Notes: generated from the sequence alone by a model not told the origin. DNA of 64,000 nucleotides from Verrucomicrobiaceae bacterium (GCA_028293825.1 JAQGNY010000009.1:42375-106374), one strand, 5' to 3'. Shown: positions 45,697-54,716, counted from the stretch's first letter. Program-made: numbers and translations.

Positions 45697-46806
45697 TTAT
45701 TCGAACAAATTCACCCGCTTAATTTCCGCCAGTGTGGCGCAGCCGCTGAGCGCCATCGCAACTTCGAATTCCTCGCGCAATGTGCGCAATACATGCGCAA
45801 CGCCCAGCGCGCCGGCCGTCGCCAGCGCGTAAATATACGGACGGCCAATTAGTACAGCGGTGGCGCCTAGCGCAATTGCTTTGAAAATATCGGTACCGCG
45901 CCGAATGCCGCCATCGAGCAATAACGGGACTTTACCTGCAACCGCTGCGGCGACGGCGGGCAGTGCGTCGATACTTGCCGGCAATGTATCGAGCACACGT
46001 CCGCCGTGATTCGACACGATGATTCCGCTGGCTCCGTGTTGAATCGCTAGCAGCGCATCCTCCGGATCAAGAATGCCTTTGACGACAACGGGCAAACTCG
46101 TGACGGAAACCAGCCAGGCAACATCCTTCCACGTCGGCGCATTTGCCATCAGACCATCTAATACCACATTGCCGAGTGCAATCGCAGGTGCCGCTGAAGT
46201 CGGCAGATCGGCAAGGTTTACGGCCGTGATGCCGTCGGGCAAGTGAAAGCCGACGCGATGTTCGCGATTGCGGACGCCGGCCACCGGCGCATCAACGGTC
46301 ACTACCAAAGCCTGACAGCCGCTGGATTCAGCGCGCCGCACCAGGCTCAGCGTGTGCTCGGCGTGTCGTTGGAAATAAAGTTGGAACCAGAGCGGCCCGG
46401 AGTTGGTGGCGATGTCTTCGAGTTTGGTCGAGGACAATGTGCTCACAACAAACGGCGCGGCCATGACCTGAGCGCCGAGCGCGCTGGCGATTTCACCGTC
46501 CGCATGAAAAAGCTTTTGGTAACCGACCGGCGCCAACAGAATTGGATGTTCAAGAACGTGGCCGAACAGATCGAGGCGAGTATGCCCGCCGGAGACGTCG
46601 CGCAAGACTTTACTTTTCAGTCGTATGCGATCAAACGCGGCGCGGTTGTCACGCAGCGTAATTTCATCGGCCGCACCTGCAGTTAAAAATTCCCAAGCAT
46701 TGTCGTCCAGGCGTGCGCGCGCAAAACGCTCGTAATCGGTAGCGGCGGCAATTTCGCGCGGAATTGCGCTGAGCGGTTGCGGCCGTATCGACTCGGAGGC
46801 GCTCAC
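45697..46806 (-). CDS. FMN-dependent alpha-hydroxy-acid oxidase/dehydrogenase (LldD-like)
   Basis: A 369-residue TIM-barrel flavoenzyme. The signature with the catalytic histidine is [14 protein letters not shown] near residues 263-276; FMN contacts are in [40 protein letters not shown] and [16 protein letters not shown]. It oxidises a 2-hydroxy acid such as lactate or glycolate; the substrate is not determined. It starts with GTG, overlapping the piuC stop by four bases, so it is co-translated with a gene of iron metabolism. Confidence 0.88.
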   Translation of the reverse strand: MSASESIRPQPLSAIPREIAAATDYERFARARLDDNAWEFLTAGAADEITLRDNRAAFDRIRLKSKVLRDVSGGHTRLDLFGHVLEHPILLAPVGYQKLFHADGEIASALGAQVMAAPFVVSTLSSTKLEDIATNSGPLWFQLYFQRHAEHTLSLVRRAESSGCQALVVTVDAPVAGVRNREHRVGFHLPDGITAVNLADLPTSAAPAIALGNVVLDGLMANAPTWKDVAWLVSVTSLPVVVKGILDPEDALLAIQHGASGIIVSNHGGRVLDTLPASIDALPAVAAAVAGKVPLLLDGGIRRGTDIFKAIALGATAVLIGRPYIYALATAGALGVAHVLRTLREEFEVAMALSGCATLAEIKRVNLFE

Positions 46807-47483
46807 AGCTCAGCCCATTGCCGCAGCAGATTATGGTAATGGCTGGTCAGCGCGACAATTTCGGCGCTGTCGCCCAGTTTTTGGCGCAATTGCACGATGG
46901 TCATGTCGAGATTGAACAGCATCGAGCGCTGCCAGTCGTCGCGAACCATGCTTTGTGCCCAAGTCACTGCCGCCATTCGTGTACCTTTGGTCACCGGCTC
47001 GACGCGATGCAGGCTGGTGGATGGATAAATAATCGCATCGCCGGCCGGCAGTTTTACCTCATGCGTGCCGTACATATCTTCGACGACTAATTCGCCGCCG
47101 TCATAGTCCTCGGGCGCATTGATGAAGAGTGTGATCGACACATCGGTGCGAACGTCGGTCTGCCGGTTTGGATCGCGCTGAATGGCATTGTCGACATGAT
47201 TGTCGTAATGGCCGCCGCCTTCGTAGCGATTAAATAGTGGCGGCAAAATTTGTTTCGGCAGCGCTGCGGAAATCAGCAGCGGGTGCCGTTGCAGCGCGGT
47301 GGATACGAGTTCGCCTAATTGTTTACCCACAGCCGAATTGGCGGCGAGCTGTTTATTCTGCTTGCGCTTAATTGCCTGCGCACCCGAGGTCGCCGCGCCG
47401 TCCGACCACTCGGCGGCGATCAATGTTTGCCGCAACTCGTCGATTTCCGCTGCGCCAAGCACTTCGGGAATATGCAACAACAT
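46803..47483 (-). CDS. piuC: PiuC, Fe(II)/2-oxoglutarate-dependent PKHD-type hydroxylase
   Basis: A 226-residue dioxygenase beginning [20 protein letters not shown]. The iron triad is HVD in [15 protein letters not shown] (His and Asp near 97-99) and the distal His in [15 protein letters not shown] near 159, with the 2-oxoglutarate-binding Arg following. PiuC genes accompany TonB-dependent siderophore receptors of the PiuA/Fiu group, as here. TGAGGA lies six bases before the ATG. It follows the receptor gene across a terminator. Confidence 0.92.
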   Translation of the reverse strand: MLLHIPEVLGAAEIDELRQTLIAAEWSDGAATSGAQAIKRKQNKQLAANSAVGKQLGELVSTALQRHPLLISAALPKQILPPLFNRYEGGGHYDNHVDNAIQRDPNRQTDVRTDVSITLFINAPEDYDGGELVVEDMYGTHEVKLPAGDAIIYPSTSLHRVEPVTKGTRMAAVTWAQSMVRDDWQRSMLFNLDMTIVQLRQKLGDSAEIVALTSHYHNLLRQWAEL

Positions 47484-47500
47484 GGCGAATCCTCAAGCCA

Positions 47501-47529
47501 AAAAAAGAAGCCCGCCAGCGGCGGGCTTC
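47501..47529 (-). terminator. Terminator between the siderophore receptor gene and piuC
   Basis: A 10-bp perfect stem (47507-47516 with 47520-47529) with loop AGC is followed on the minus strand by TTTTTT. It is 17 bases past the receptor stop and just before the piuC start, so piuC is reached by read-through or an unseen internal promoter. Confidence 0.88.
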
Positions 47530-47546
47530 GGTGAAGCGCTAACTTA

Positions 47547-49922
47547 TCAGAAGCTGAACTCTGCGGTTAGCGTTCCCGAGCGCGGTTGACCTAGGCGTAC
47601 ACGCGATCCGCCGTTGTTCAGCGTTTCGATGTAATCCTCGTCAAACAAGTTGTAGATATTTAGGCGCAGGTTGAGCTGCTTGCTGACCTTGTACGCGATC
47701 ATCGCATCGGCGGCCCAGTAGGATGGGATTTCCGCTAAACCATTTTGTACCGCTGTCGTTATCGAACGGCTCTGCTCCCCGACATAGCGGGCACCGCCAC
47801 CGACGGTCAGATCTCCGAAGGTGTAGGAAGTCCACAGCGTTGCAGACAGATCCGGTGTCCAGCGCACGCCGGTGGTAGCCACGCCGGTATCGCTCAATTG
47901 GTCCAGCACATCGGTATCCAATTTGGTGATACCAGCCGTTACCTGCCAGAAGTTGGTCAGCTGACCAACCGCCGCGATTTCCACGCCGGTGACGCGGGTG
48001 CGGCCTTCTTGCACCGGATTGTGCAAATCATCGAACGAGGTTTGTTTGCTGTTTTCGGTACGGAAGTACGCGGCCGACAGACTCAAACGCTCATTCAACA
48101 AATTCCATTTTGTGCACAGTTCATAGTTGTCGGTTTTCTGCGGATCGAGCGAGGCATTGTTCTGGTTGTTATCGGTGGCGGACAACGCGAAGTTGGCGCT
48201 GCCAGGTGGTGTTTGCGAGGTCGCGTAAGAGAAGTAAACGCTGCCGATCGGCAAAGGTTTGTAGACCACGCCGGCCTGCCAGCTAACGAGATTGCCCGAA
48301 TCGCCAAGGCTGGACGGAGTCAATGTGCTGACCGGCGGTGTCGCGGTATTGGTTACTACCGTCGCTCCGTCGGTGTCAGTGGTGTAATGCTCGTAACGTA
48401 AGCCGGCGTTTAGCAACCATTGGGCGTTGAGTTCTAGCGTATCGAACGCGTAAATCGCTGCGGTTTTGGTATTGCCGTCGGTATAAGCGCCCGTAGCGTA
48501 AGGTTTGCCGCGCACAACATCAGCATTGGGGTTGTAAAGGTTGGCTGGCGGGTTGGCAACCACTGGGTACGCGACGCCGCTGATCGTAGCTGCGGCGGTG
48601 CTAAAGCTAAGCGATTTCTGACGCTCATACATCAACTCCAAGCCGCCGGAGACCGAGTTTTTAAAGTCGCCTGTATTGAATTCGCTGGTGATGTTGGTCT
48701 GGTTGGCAAAAATTTCGTTCTCTTGATCGAGGCGCTGCCGATTGGGGGTTACCACCCAAGCGTTCAGATTAATGGGGTTCAGATAAGCGGCATTTGCTGG
48801 GTTGACCGTGTTTGCGCTTACTGACGGGCTGCTGATCCCGCTGAGGATGCGATCCATCTCGGTTTTGCCGTAGCGAGCCGTATTGCGAATGGTGGTTTTG
48901 GCGTCGAGATCGTGCTCGAATTTAATCGTCACCACATCGGCGGTTACATCTTCGTAGTCATTGTCGCTGCCGTAAAAATTGCTACGGTCGACTTTGGGCG
49001 CATTCATTATTGCGTTTGCCAAAGTTTGAGTAGCGGCGTTCTGAGTAACAGTGGTGACGCCGTTCGTGGTGGTGCTATACGACGGTGCTTGGTAGTAACC
49101 GTGAAAACCAATGCTGGGGATGCCGCCGTCCGGCACGTTGTCTTGACTGACGTGCTGGCCGAATACATAAAAGCGTGTTGCGGTGCCTAAGCCCAGCGCG
49201 AACGACGGCGCCAGAGCGTAGCTCTTATTCTTGACCTCATCGCGGTCATCGACGTTGCCGTCGGTGAGCAGGGCGTTCAGGCGGAAGCCGCCGGTCTCGC
49301 CGAACGCTTCGTTTAAGTCGAGCGTGCCGCGTTTTTTCTGCGCGGTGCCGTAGCTCACGGTGCCTTGTTGCGCGGTATCGCGAGTCGGCAGCTTGGATAC
49401 CAAGTTGATGTAGCCGGACGCGGAGCCGCGGCCGATGTCGGTGCCGGATGGGCCTTTAACAACCTCGATTTGCTCCAGGTTATATACATCGCGGGTGATC
49501 GCGCCGAGGTCGCGGATACCGTCGACAAAAGTCGAAGTTTGAGTTGAAAAGCCGCGCATTTGGAAAGTGTCGCCAGCCGAGGTGTTACCGTTTTCACCCA
49601 GTTGCATGGTGATGCCTGGGGTATTGCGCAGGGCCTCCATCAATGACGCGGCGCCTTGTTCCTTTAAAACTTCTTTCGTTATGACTTGAATGGTCTTGGG
49701 CGTGTCGACCAGGGGCGCCGTGTATTTCGAGTTGGCTGATGTATCCGCTTTGTATGGAACGTCCGCAGCCGCCTTCACGTTAGTCGTGCGCAAAGTATGC
49801 TCGGCTTCAACTTGTTGGGCGTGTGCTGCGACGGGGGCGGCTAATGTTGCTAGCGTTAATAAGGATTGAGTGAAGCGTTGTTGCGAAGTTTTGGAGTGCT
49901 TGCGGCTGCGAATGTGGGCCAT
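47547..49922 (-). CDS. TonB-dependent siderophore receptor (Fiu/PiuA-like)
   Basis: A 791-residue outer-membrane receptor. A signal peptide of about 35 residues ends in PVAAHAQQ. The plug domain (about 70-190) has LVDTPKTIQVITKEVLKEQ, NTPGITMQLGENGNTSAGDT and VEVVKGPSGTDIGRGSASGY-type sequence (seen as EVVKGPSGTDIGRGSASGYI). The 22-strand barrel follows and ends in LTAEFSF with terminal Phe. The order receptor-PiuC matches catecholate siderophore receptors Fiu and PiuA. A Fur-like site lies about 110 bases upstream. It is the uptake arm for the adjacent reductase/exporter operon. Confidence 0.93.
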   Translation of the reverse strand: MAHIRSRKHSKTSQQRFTQSLLTLATLAAPVAAHAQQVEAEHTLRTTNVKAAADVPYKADTSANSKYTAPLVDTPKTIQVITKEVLKEQGAASLMEALRNTPGITMQLGENGNTSAGDTFQMRGFSTQTSTFVDGIRDLGAITRDVYNLEQIEVVKGPSGTDIGRGSASGYINLVSKLPTRDTAQQGTVSYGTAQKKRGTLDLNEAFGETGGFRLNALLTDGNVDDRDEVKNKSYALAPSFALGLGTATRFYVFGQHVSQDNVPDGGIPSIGFHGYYQAPSYSTTTNGVTTVTQNAATQTLANAIMNAPKVDRSNFYGSDNDYEDVTADVVTIKFEHDLDAKTTIRNTARYGKTEMDRILSGISSPSVSANTVNPANAAYLNPINLNAWVVTPNRQRLDQENEIFANQTNITSEFNTGDFKNSVSGGLELMYERQKSLSFSTAAATISGVAYPVVANPPANLYNPNADVVRGKPYATGAYTDGNTKTAAIYAFDTLELNAQWLLNAGLRYEHYTTDTDGATVVTNTATPPVSTLTPSSLGDSGNLVSWQAGVVYKPLPIGSVYFSYATSQTPPGSANFALSATDNNQNNASLDPQKTDNYELCTKWNLLNERLSLSAAYFRTENSKQTSFDDLHNPVQEGRTRVTGVEIAAVGQLTNFWQVTAGITKLDTDVLDQLSDTGVATTGVRWTPDLSATLWTSYTFGDLTVGGGARYVGEQSRSITTAVQNGLAEIPSYWAADAMIAYKVSKQLNLRLNIYNLFDEDYIETLNNGGSRVRLGQPRSGTLTAEFSF

Positions 49923-50024
49923 CGAATCGGGTTCCAGTTAATAAAAGTTGTTTTTATTTGCTGGCTTTCTGTCAACCCGACAGACGAACTGTGGAGACCG
50001 ATGGCTGGCTAACTAATAAGTAAC

Positions 50025-50057
50025 GCAAATGATAACAATTCCTAATTGCCTTTGAAA
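50025..50057 (-). promoter_or_regulatory. Fur-like box and promoter of the siderophore receptor gene
   Basis: GCAAATGATAACAATTCCT at 50025-50043 matches the 19-base Fur consensus at 12 positions. On the minus strand TTTCAA (50057-50052) and TATCAT (50034-50029) are spaced 17 bases and can act as -35 and -10, with the Fur-like site covering the -10. Confidence 0.5.
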
Positions 50058-50106
50058 CTATTTATTATGTTTTTTGTCATTTTGGCTTTTTTGACGCGGA
50101 ATTTAG

Positions 50107-51477
50107 TCAGTAGACATCGCGTCGGTAGCGCCCGGTCGATGAAAGTTCGTCCAGTGTCGATCGACTAAGAATTGCGGCAAGTGCATCGTCGACGCCGCCA
50201 GCCATGCCTTTCAGGCTGCCGCATACGTAAATGGCGGCGCCCTGATTTATCCAGTCTTGCAAGGCACAGCTAGCTTCCAAAATTCGATCCTGAACATAGC
50301 GGCGCTCAGGCTTGTCGCGTGAAAACACCACGTCGAGTTTGTCGAGGGCGCCGTTCTCGAGCCACGTTTCCAATTCCGCGCGGTAGTGGAAATCGCACGC
50401 GCTATTGCGCTCGCCGAACAGTAGCCAGTTGGGTCCTGATTTGGCCTCTACGCGGGCTTTCAAATGCCCTCGTAACCCGGAAATGCCACTGCCATTGCCA
50501 ATTAAGATCAACGGCCGTGCGGCATTTTCACCAAGCCGAAAGCGCTCGTGCTGACGGATGCGCAGCGGTACGTTGTCGCCGACATGCAGTGCTTGCGTCA
50601 GCCAGCCCGATGCAGCGCCGTAAGTGCCGTCCATATGTCGATGCAACCGCACCAATAAATGGACACGGCCATCGCGCGGGATCGACGCAATCGAATACTC
50701 ACGCGGATGAACGTCGGTCGGCGCCTGTATTTGCGCGAGGTCGCCTGATTCCCAATCCGGTAGAGATGTTTCGCCGGCAGGTTCGAACTCAAGATGAAAG
50801 ATGTCATTGCCCTGGCTACCGGGATTGAGATGCGCGCGCGCCGCGAGTCTCCATGCGGTGAAGGTCGGTCCCTGCCAATCCGGTGCGTCGTCGGTCCCGG
50901 CGAGATGACTGAGCTGCTGATACCAAGCATTCATAGATGCAGAATCGCAGCGATCCACTTCGATGAACGGAAACAGCGCTCGTGCGCCCTGGGCGTTCAG
51001 CCAGCTATTCAGTTGCTGGCCGAAGCCGCAGAAATGCGTGTAGCTGCGATCCCCCAAAATCAACGCTGCGTAATGCAGATGACCGAGGGGCAATATCCGG
51101 CTCATCTGACGTTGGGCAAACAGCGCGGCGTTGTCGGGTGGATCGCCTTCGCCATAGGTGCTGACGATAAACAAAATGCGCTCCGAACTGACGAGTGCGG
51201 CGTCGTCCAAGGCCGACATCGCCGTTAATAGCACGCGCACGCCGGCAAGGCGAAACGTATCGGCCGTCAGCCGCGCGATCTCTTCCGCGGTTCCCGTTTG
51301 GCTGGCGTAGGCGATCCGCCAGGCCGGCGGCGCGGCATGCGCATCGCCCGCGAACTGAGTTTCGACGCGACGTTTGGCTGTCTCGCGACGGGCGATCAAC
51401 AGGCACATTAGCCCGTATGCCGACACCGCACCGATCGCGAGTAACAGGCGCAGCAATTCGTTCGACGTTAAATTCAC
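50107..51477 (-). CDS. Membrane-anchored flavodoxin/NADPH reductase (CysJ-like)
   Basis: A 456-residue diflavin reductase. One N-terminal membrane helix (about 8-27) anchors it, then a flavodoxin domain (about 50-195, YASQTGTAEEIARL for FMN phosphate and STYGEGDPPDNA), an FAD domain (REYSIAS near 265) and an NADP domain (LIGNGSGISGLRGH near 325, later YVCGSLKGMAGGVD). It should move electrons from NADPH through FAD to FMN on the cytoplasmic side. The GTG start overlaps the apbE stop by one base. In this operon it is the likely electron source for the PepSY and DUF2271 proteins. Confidence 0.9.
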   Translation of the reverse strand: MNLTSNELLRLLLAIGAVSAYGLMCLLIARRETAKRRVETQFAGDAHAAPPAWRIAYASQTGTAEEIARLTADTFRLAGVRVLLTAMSALDDAALVSSERILFIVSTYGEGDPPDNAALFAQRQMSRILPLGHLHYAALILGDRSYTHFCGFGQQLNSWLNAQGARALFPFIEVDRCDSASMNAWYQQLSHLAGTDDAPDWQGPTFTAWRLAARAHLNPGSQGNDIFHLEFEPAGETSLPDWESGDLAQIQAPTDVHPREYSIASIPRDGRVHLLVRLHRHMDGTYGAASGWLTQALHVGDNVPLRIRQHERFRLGENAARPLILIGNGSGISGLRGHLKARVEAKSGPNWLLFGERNSACDFHYRAELETWLENGALDKLDVVFSRDKPERRYVQDRILEASCALQDWINQGAAIYVCGSLKGMAGGVDDALAAILSRSTLDELSSTGRYRRDVY

Positions 51478-52514
51478 TACAGCATCGCCATAAATGCGGA
51501 GCTGGCGCGCTCGGTGAAACCTGTGCCGGTGCGAACCAGAAAACGTGCCGCCAGCCGGTGCTGCTCGGCAAAGCTCATGCCGTCGTCGACGCCGAGCACG
51601 GTCAGCGCGGTAGAAAGCGCATCTGCTTCCATGCAGGACGTATGCAGCACGGTGACGGATGCTATGTCGTTGCGAATCGGGTAGCCGCTGCGCGGGTCAA
51701 TAGAGTGAGAAAACTTTGTTCCACCGATCTCGAATACGCGCCGGTAGTCGCCCGATGTGGCGATCGACAGGCCATGCAGCGCGACAATAGTTTCGGGCAA
51801 GTTCGATGCGCATACGTGCTGTTCCGGCTCAGCGGCGGTGGGCGATTCGAGAGCAACCCACCACGGCAGCTGATCGGGCTTAACACCGGCACCGCGCAAT
51901 TCACCGCCGACTTCCACCAGATAATTCGCAATGCCCTGGCTTTCCAAATAACGCACGACGCTATCGACGCCGTAGCCTTTTGCGACTGCTGAGAGGTCCA
52001 GCAACAGTCCGCCCGGCTGCCATATTCTGCGTGTGTCCGTTTCGATCAGTAGTCGCTGCCAGCCGCTCGCTGCCTGAGCGGCTGCTATGGATTGTGTATC
52101 GGGTAACTTGAAACCGGGTTGGTCATGGCGTTCGGCCGGACCAAAGCCCCAGATATTTATCAATGCGCCGGCGGCGGGATCGTAAGCTCCGTCGGTGTCG
52201 GCGGCGACACGCAGGGCGTAGGTGAGTACGTCGAAAAATGCATCGGGCAGGACGTGCCAGCTGCCCGCCGGCGCGCGATTGAATTGACCTAAATTAGAGT
52301 CGTCGCGCCAATGGCTCATCTGCGCGACGACGGTATCGAGCTGGGTTTGAATCTGTCGTTGCCACGTTTGCTGCCGGTCCGAATCGGAATGTTCCCGATC
52401 CACCAGTCGCACCGACCAGCTGGTCCCCATGCTTTCGCCTTGGAATGCGAACACGGTGCCCCCGGTATCGGCCGCTGGGAGCGAAAGGTTTTCAGGGATT
52501 AGGACTCGACGCAT
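51477..52514 (-). CDS. apbE: FAD:protein FMN transferase ApbE
   Basis: A 345-residue ApbE flavin transferase, which attaches FMN from FAD to Ser/Thr of a target motif. Motifs: MGTSWSVRLVD near residue 29, YDPAAGALINIWGFGP near 125, LLDLSAVAKGYGVDSVVRYL near 172, HSIDPRSGYPIRND near 262 and EADALSTALTVLG near 297, with the Mg-binding Asp and Thr. No signal peptide or lipobox is seen, and a TGA nine bases upstream of the ATG rules out a longer protein, although the family is usually exported. Its probable target is the DUF2271 protein two genes upstream. Confidence 0.92.
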   Translation of the reverse strand: MRRVLIPENLSLPAADTGGTVFAFQGESMGTSWSVRLVDREHSDSDRQQTWQRQIQTQLDTVVAQMSHWRDDSNLGQFNRAPAGSWHVLPDAFFDVLTYALRVAADTDGAYDPAAGALINIWGFGPAERHDQPGFKLPDTQSIAAAQAASGWQRLLIETDTRRIWQPGGLLLDLSAVAKGYGVDSVVRYLESQGIANYLVEVGGELRGAGVKPDQLPWWVALESPTAAEPEQHVCASNLPETIVALHGLSIATSGDYRRVFEIGGTKFSHSIDPRSGYPIRNDIASVTVLHTSCMEADALSTALTVLGVDDGMSFAEQHRLAARFLVRTGTGFTERASSAFMAML

Positions 52515-52537
52515 ATCGTATCAAATCAAAGTATTGA

Positions 52538-52569
52538 GCACGGCTTCTCAGGTAGTTTAAAAGCCGTGC
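52538..52569 (-). repeat. Hairpin between the DUF4198 gene and apbE
   Basis: GCACGGCTT at 52538-52546 and AAGCCGTGC at 52561-52569 form a perfect 9-bp stem with a 14-base loop. No T-run follows on the minus strand, so it is not a standard terminator. It may set the stoichiometry of the downstream apbE and reductase genes by processing or mRNA stability. Confidence 0.6.
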
Positions 52570-52583
52570 ACTATTGCGCGAGG

Positions 52584-53438
52584 TTATTGCGGGAGTACTT
52601 CCAGCGTTGCCGAGTACGCAAGACGACGCGCCGGTTGCGGTGCTGGCGGCTGTCCTTGGCCTGCATTGGGGCCTTGGCCTTCACCGGCGGGAGCACGCTC
52701 CGGCCATGAGGCAGTTACCCAGTACATACCGGCCGCTTCCCAGGTCAGCGACACTTCGCCTTTGTCGTCGGTTACCAAACGAATTTCGTTGAGCACACCG
52801 CGATAGCGCACGCCGCCGGGTATCAAGCTGACGCCGAGTTTGGCGGCCGGTTTACCGTCGATTAGGAAGCGAAAGCTAGCTTTCTCGCCGGCGCGCAGTT
52901 CGGTCGGATGCGTGATCGGCAGCAGTTCCAGGCCGATATTGGTGGGCTTCAATACGGTGGTGTTAGGTTGGCCGGTAGTGACGAAGGTTTCGTTGCGGCT
53001 GTAGGTAACTGATTTCTGCAAGTCTTCCGCGTTCGCCGGTACCTCGTTGGCGAAGGCTTCGACGGTACCGCGAAAACGTTTCTGCTCACCGTTGAGCTTG
53101 TAGCTGGCTATTACGCTTTCACCGGTGAGGGCGATTTTGTAGGTGCCCGGCTTGGCCAGTTTCAAATCGATAACGCTGCGCTGATGTCCTGCGAAGGTCG
53201 CGTCGGGCGTAACGGCGGCGCCATCCGGACCGGTCACGACCAAGCCGTCTAATTTCAAGCCGACCGTATCGACATCGAACAGGTTTTCGGACAACGCCGC
53301 ATCGATAGTAACCCACGGCTCTTTGCCTTCGACGTTGCTGGAGGAGGGCAGCAACCACGGACGGTGCGCGTGTGCGGCGGCGGGCAACAGGCTTACTAAG
53401 GCCAGCGCCAAGACTGATTTCCTGAATCGTATAGTCAT
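52584..53438 (-). CDS. Periplasmic DUF4198-domain protein
   Basis: A 284-residue exported protein with a signal peptide ending in AAAHA, leaving a mature N-terminus HRPWLLPSSS; a His at or near the new N-terminus is typical of DUF4198 proteins and suggests metal binding. The rest is beta-rich, with GTYKIALTGE near 107 and a terminal AGMYWVTASWPE domain, and a Gly/Gln/Pro-rich stretch near 253-268. DUF4198 proteins accompany metal-uptake genes. It follows the DUF2271 gene by 12 bases. A copper, nickel or iron role cannot be told apart by sequence, but the context is iron. Confidence 0.85.
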   Translation of the reverse strand: MTIRFRKSVLALALVSLLPAAAHAHRPWLLPSSSNVEGKEPWVTIDAALSENLFDVDTVGLKLDGLVVTGPDGAAVTPDATFAGHQRSVIDLKLAKPGTYKIALTGESVIASYKLNGEQKRFRGTVEAFANEVPANAEDLQKSVTYSRNETFVTTGQPNTTVLKPTNIGLELLPITHPTELRAGEKASFRFLIDGKPAAKLGVSLIPGGVRYRGVLNEIRLVTDDKGEVSLTWEAAGMYWVTASWPERAPAGEGQGPNAGQGQPPAPQPARRLAYSATLEVLPQ

Positions 53439-53450
53439 GTTGATCTCCGC

Positions 53451-53975
53451 TTAAGGTTTGATTTGCAGCGATACTGAAGTGATTTCTTCTTTGCCTTTCA
53501 CCGTTGTCGGCGCATCTGCCTTGCTGGTTTTGGGCGACCATTTGAACGGCACGCGCACCACTTCACGGCCGCCGGCTTCACGCGCGGCTTCAACAACGAG
53601 TTGGTAGTCGCCGGCCGGCAACTTATCGAGCGATGTTTTGGCGGAGGAAAAGTCGAGCGCATGTTCGCCCGGACCGCGGGTGGCGCCGCTGACCCCGTCC
53701 AACGGCAATTGCAGATCGCGACCGCCTTTGCGCCACCACTGGCGCAGATCGGACAGCCACTTGGCGCCGCCGTTTTCTTTCTTCTTCAGGTCGTACCATA
53801 CCGACAGGTTGGCGACAACGCTCTGGTCCGCGCCTTCGATCCACATGGCGACATAGGGGCGGTGATAAGCGGCGACATCGAGCTGCGGCAGCGTGAGGTT
53901 GACGCCCAATTCGGCGGCCAGCGCGGGCGCACTGAGCAGCGGAATGCTGAGCGCGATTGAGTGACGGAGTTTCAT
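53451..53975 (-). CDS. Periplasmic DUF2271 protein with covalent-FMN (flavinylation) motif
   Basis: A 174-residue exported protein. I chose the ATG at 53975, with AGGAGGT about eight bases upstream; a GTG at 53984 is in frame. The signal peptide is MKLRHSIALSIPLLSAPALA. The mature beta-rich DUF2271 domain has YVAMWIEGADQSVVANLSVW, a conserved GGAKWLSDLRQWWRKGG segment, and LDGVSGATRGPG near residue 93-104. DGVSGAT fits the ApbE target D..(S/T)GA(T/S), making Thr99 the likely FMN attachment site. ApbE is encoded two genes downstream. It should be the periplasmic electron carrier or reductase. Confidence 0.87.
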   Translation of the reverse strand: MKLRHSIALSIPLLSAPALAAELGVNLTLPQLDVAAYHRPYVAMWIEGADQSVVANLSVWYDLKKKENGGAKWLSDLRQWWRKGGRDLQLPLDGVSGATRGPGEHALDFSSAKTSLDKLPAGDYQLVVEAAREAGGREVVRVPFKWSPKTSKADAPTTVKGKEEITSVSLQIKP

Positions 53976-54020
53976 GGCGTTCACCTCCTGAGTGAATGAC
54001 TGGGTAATGGCTGAAGTCAG

Positions 54021-54716
54021 TTAATGGATAAAAAATAGCGCCAGCAGTAACGGGATAAGCACACCCAGCCCGACGATGGGCCAGGTCGAGGCCCGATTGG
54101 CAGCGTGAAATTTAAGAATCAGTAAGCCGGTTAGCGAAAAAATCAGGCAGGCCACTGCGAATAAGTCGATGAACCACATCCAGACCGCGCCGGTGTGGCG
54201 GCCTTTGTGCAAATCGTTGAGCCAGGAAATCCAGCCGCGATCGGTGACTTCGTATTCCAGCCCGCCACTGACCAGATCGATGCGCAGCCAAGCGTCGCCG
54301 CCCGGACGCGGCAGCGGCAGATAGAATTCCTCCGCCGACCATTCGCCGGCGTTGTCGCCGATGCGTATCGACTCGGTTTGCTCGATCCAGCGTTGCAATG
54401 CCTGCGGTGGCGGCTCGGTGGCGCCATCGTGAGCTGCAGAAAATTGCCGCGCCTGTTCGAGTAGCTCGGCCGGAATTTGTGCTTTGCGGCTGACGACTTT
54501 GGCGTGCGCTTCGATTTGTGCGGCGTGATTGAGCGTGATACCGGTGAAACTAAACAGCAGGATGCACATCAGGCACAGCGCCGAACTGATCCAGTGCCAC
54601 TGGTGCAGCGTTTTCAGCCAGCCGGAACGCCGCGCGTTTTTTGTGACGACAGCGCTGGCTACAGCGCTAACCACAGGGCTGGTCTGAGACGGATCGGTCG
54701 GGGCGGGCGAGCTCAT
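54021..54716 (-). CDS. PepSY-domain membrane protein (ferric reductase-like)
   Basis: A 231-residue inner-membrane protein of the PepSY_TM group. A first helix (about 37-59, WHWISSALCLMCILLFSFTG) follows HQWH, then a periplasmic PepSY region (about 62-170), then two helices (about 175-199 and 208-229). Histidines near both membrane faces (HQWHW, NHAAQIEAH, HKGRHTG, FHAANR) could ligate haem, as proposed for FpvG-like reductases. It should carry electrons across the membrane to the DUF2271 flavoprotein. ATGA overlap couples it to the outer-membrane factor gene. Confidence 0.85.
   Translation of the reverse strand: MSSPAPTDPSQTSPVVSAVASAVVTKNARRSGWLKTLHQWHWISSALCLMCILLFSFTGITLNHAAQIEAHAKVVSRKAQIPAELLEQARQFSAAHDGATEPPPQALQRWIEQTESIRIGDNAGEWSAEEFYLPLPRPGGDAWLRIDLVSGGLEYEVTDRGWISWLNDLHKGRHTGAVWMWFIDLFAVACLIFSLTGLLILKFHAANRASTWPIVGLGVLIPLLLALFFIH

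Noticed and set aside
47745..48401. 218-codon plus-strand open frame
   Set aside because: It is antisense to the barrel of the TonB-dependent receptor and has no family features.
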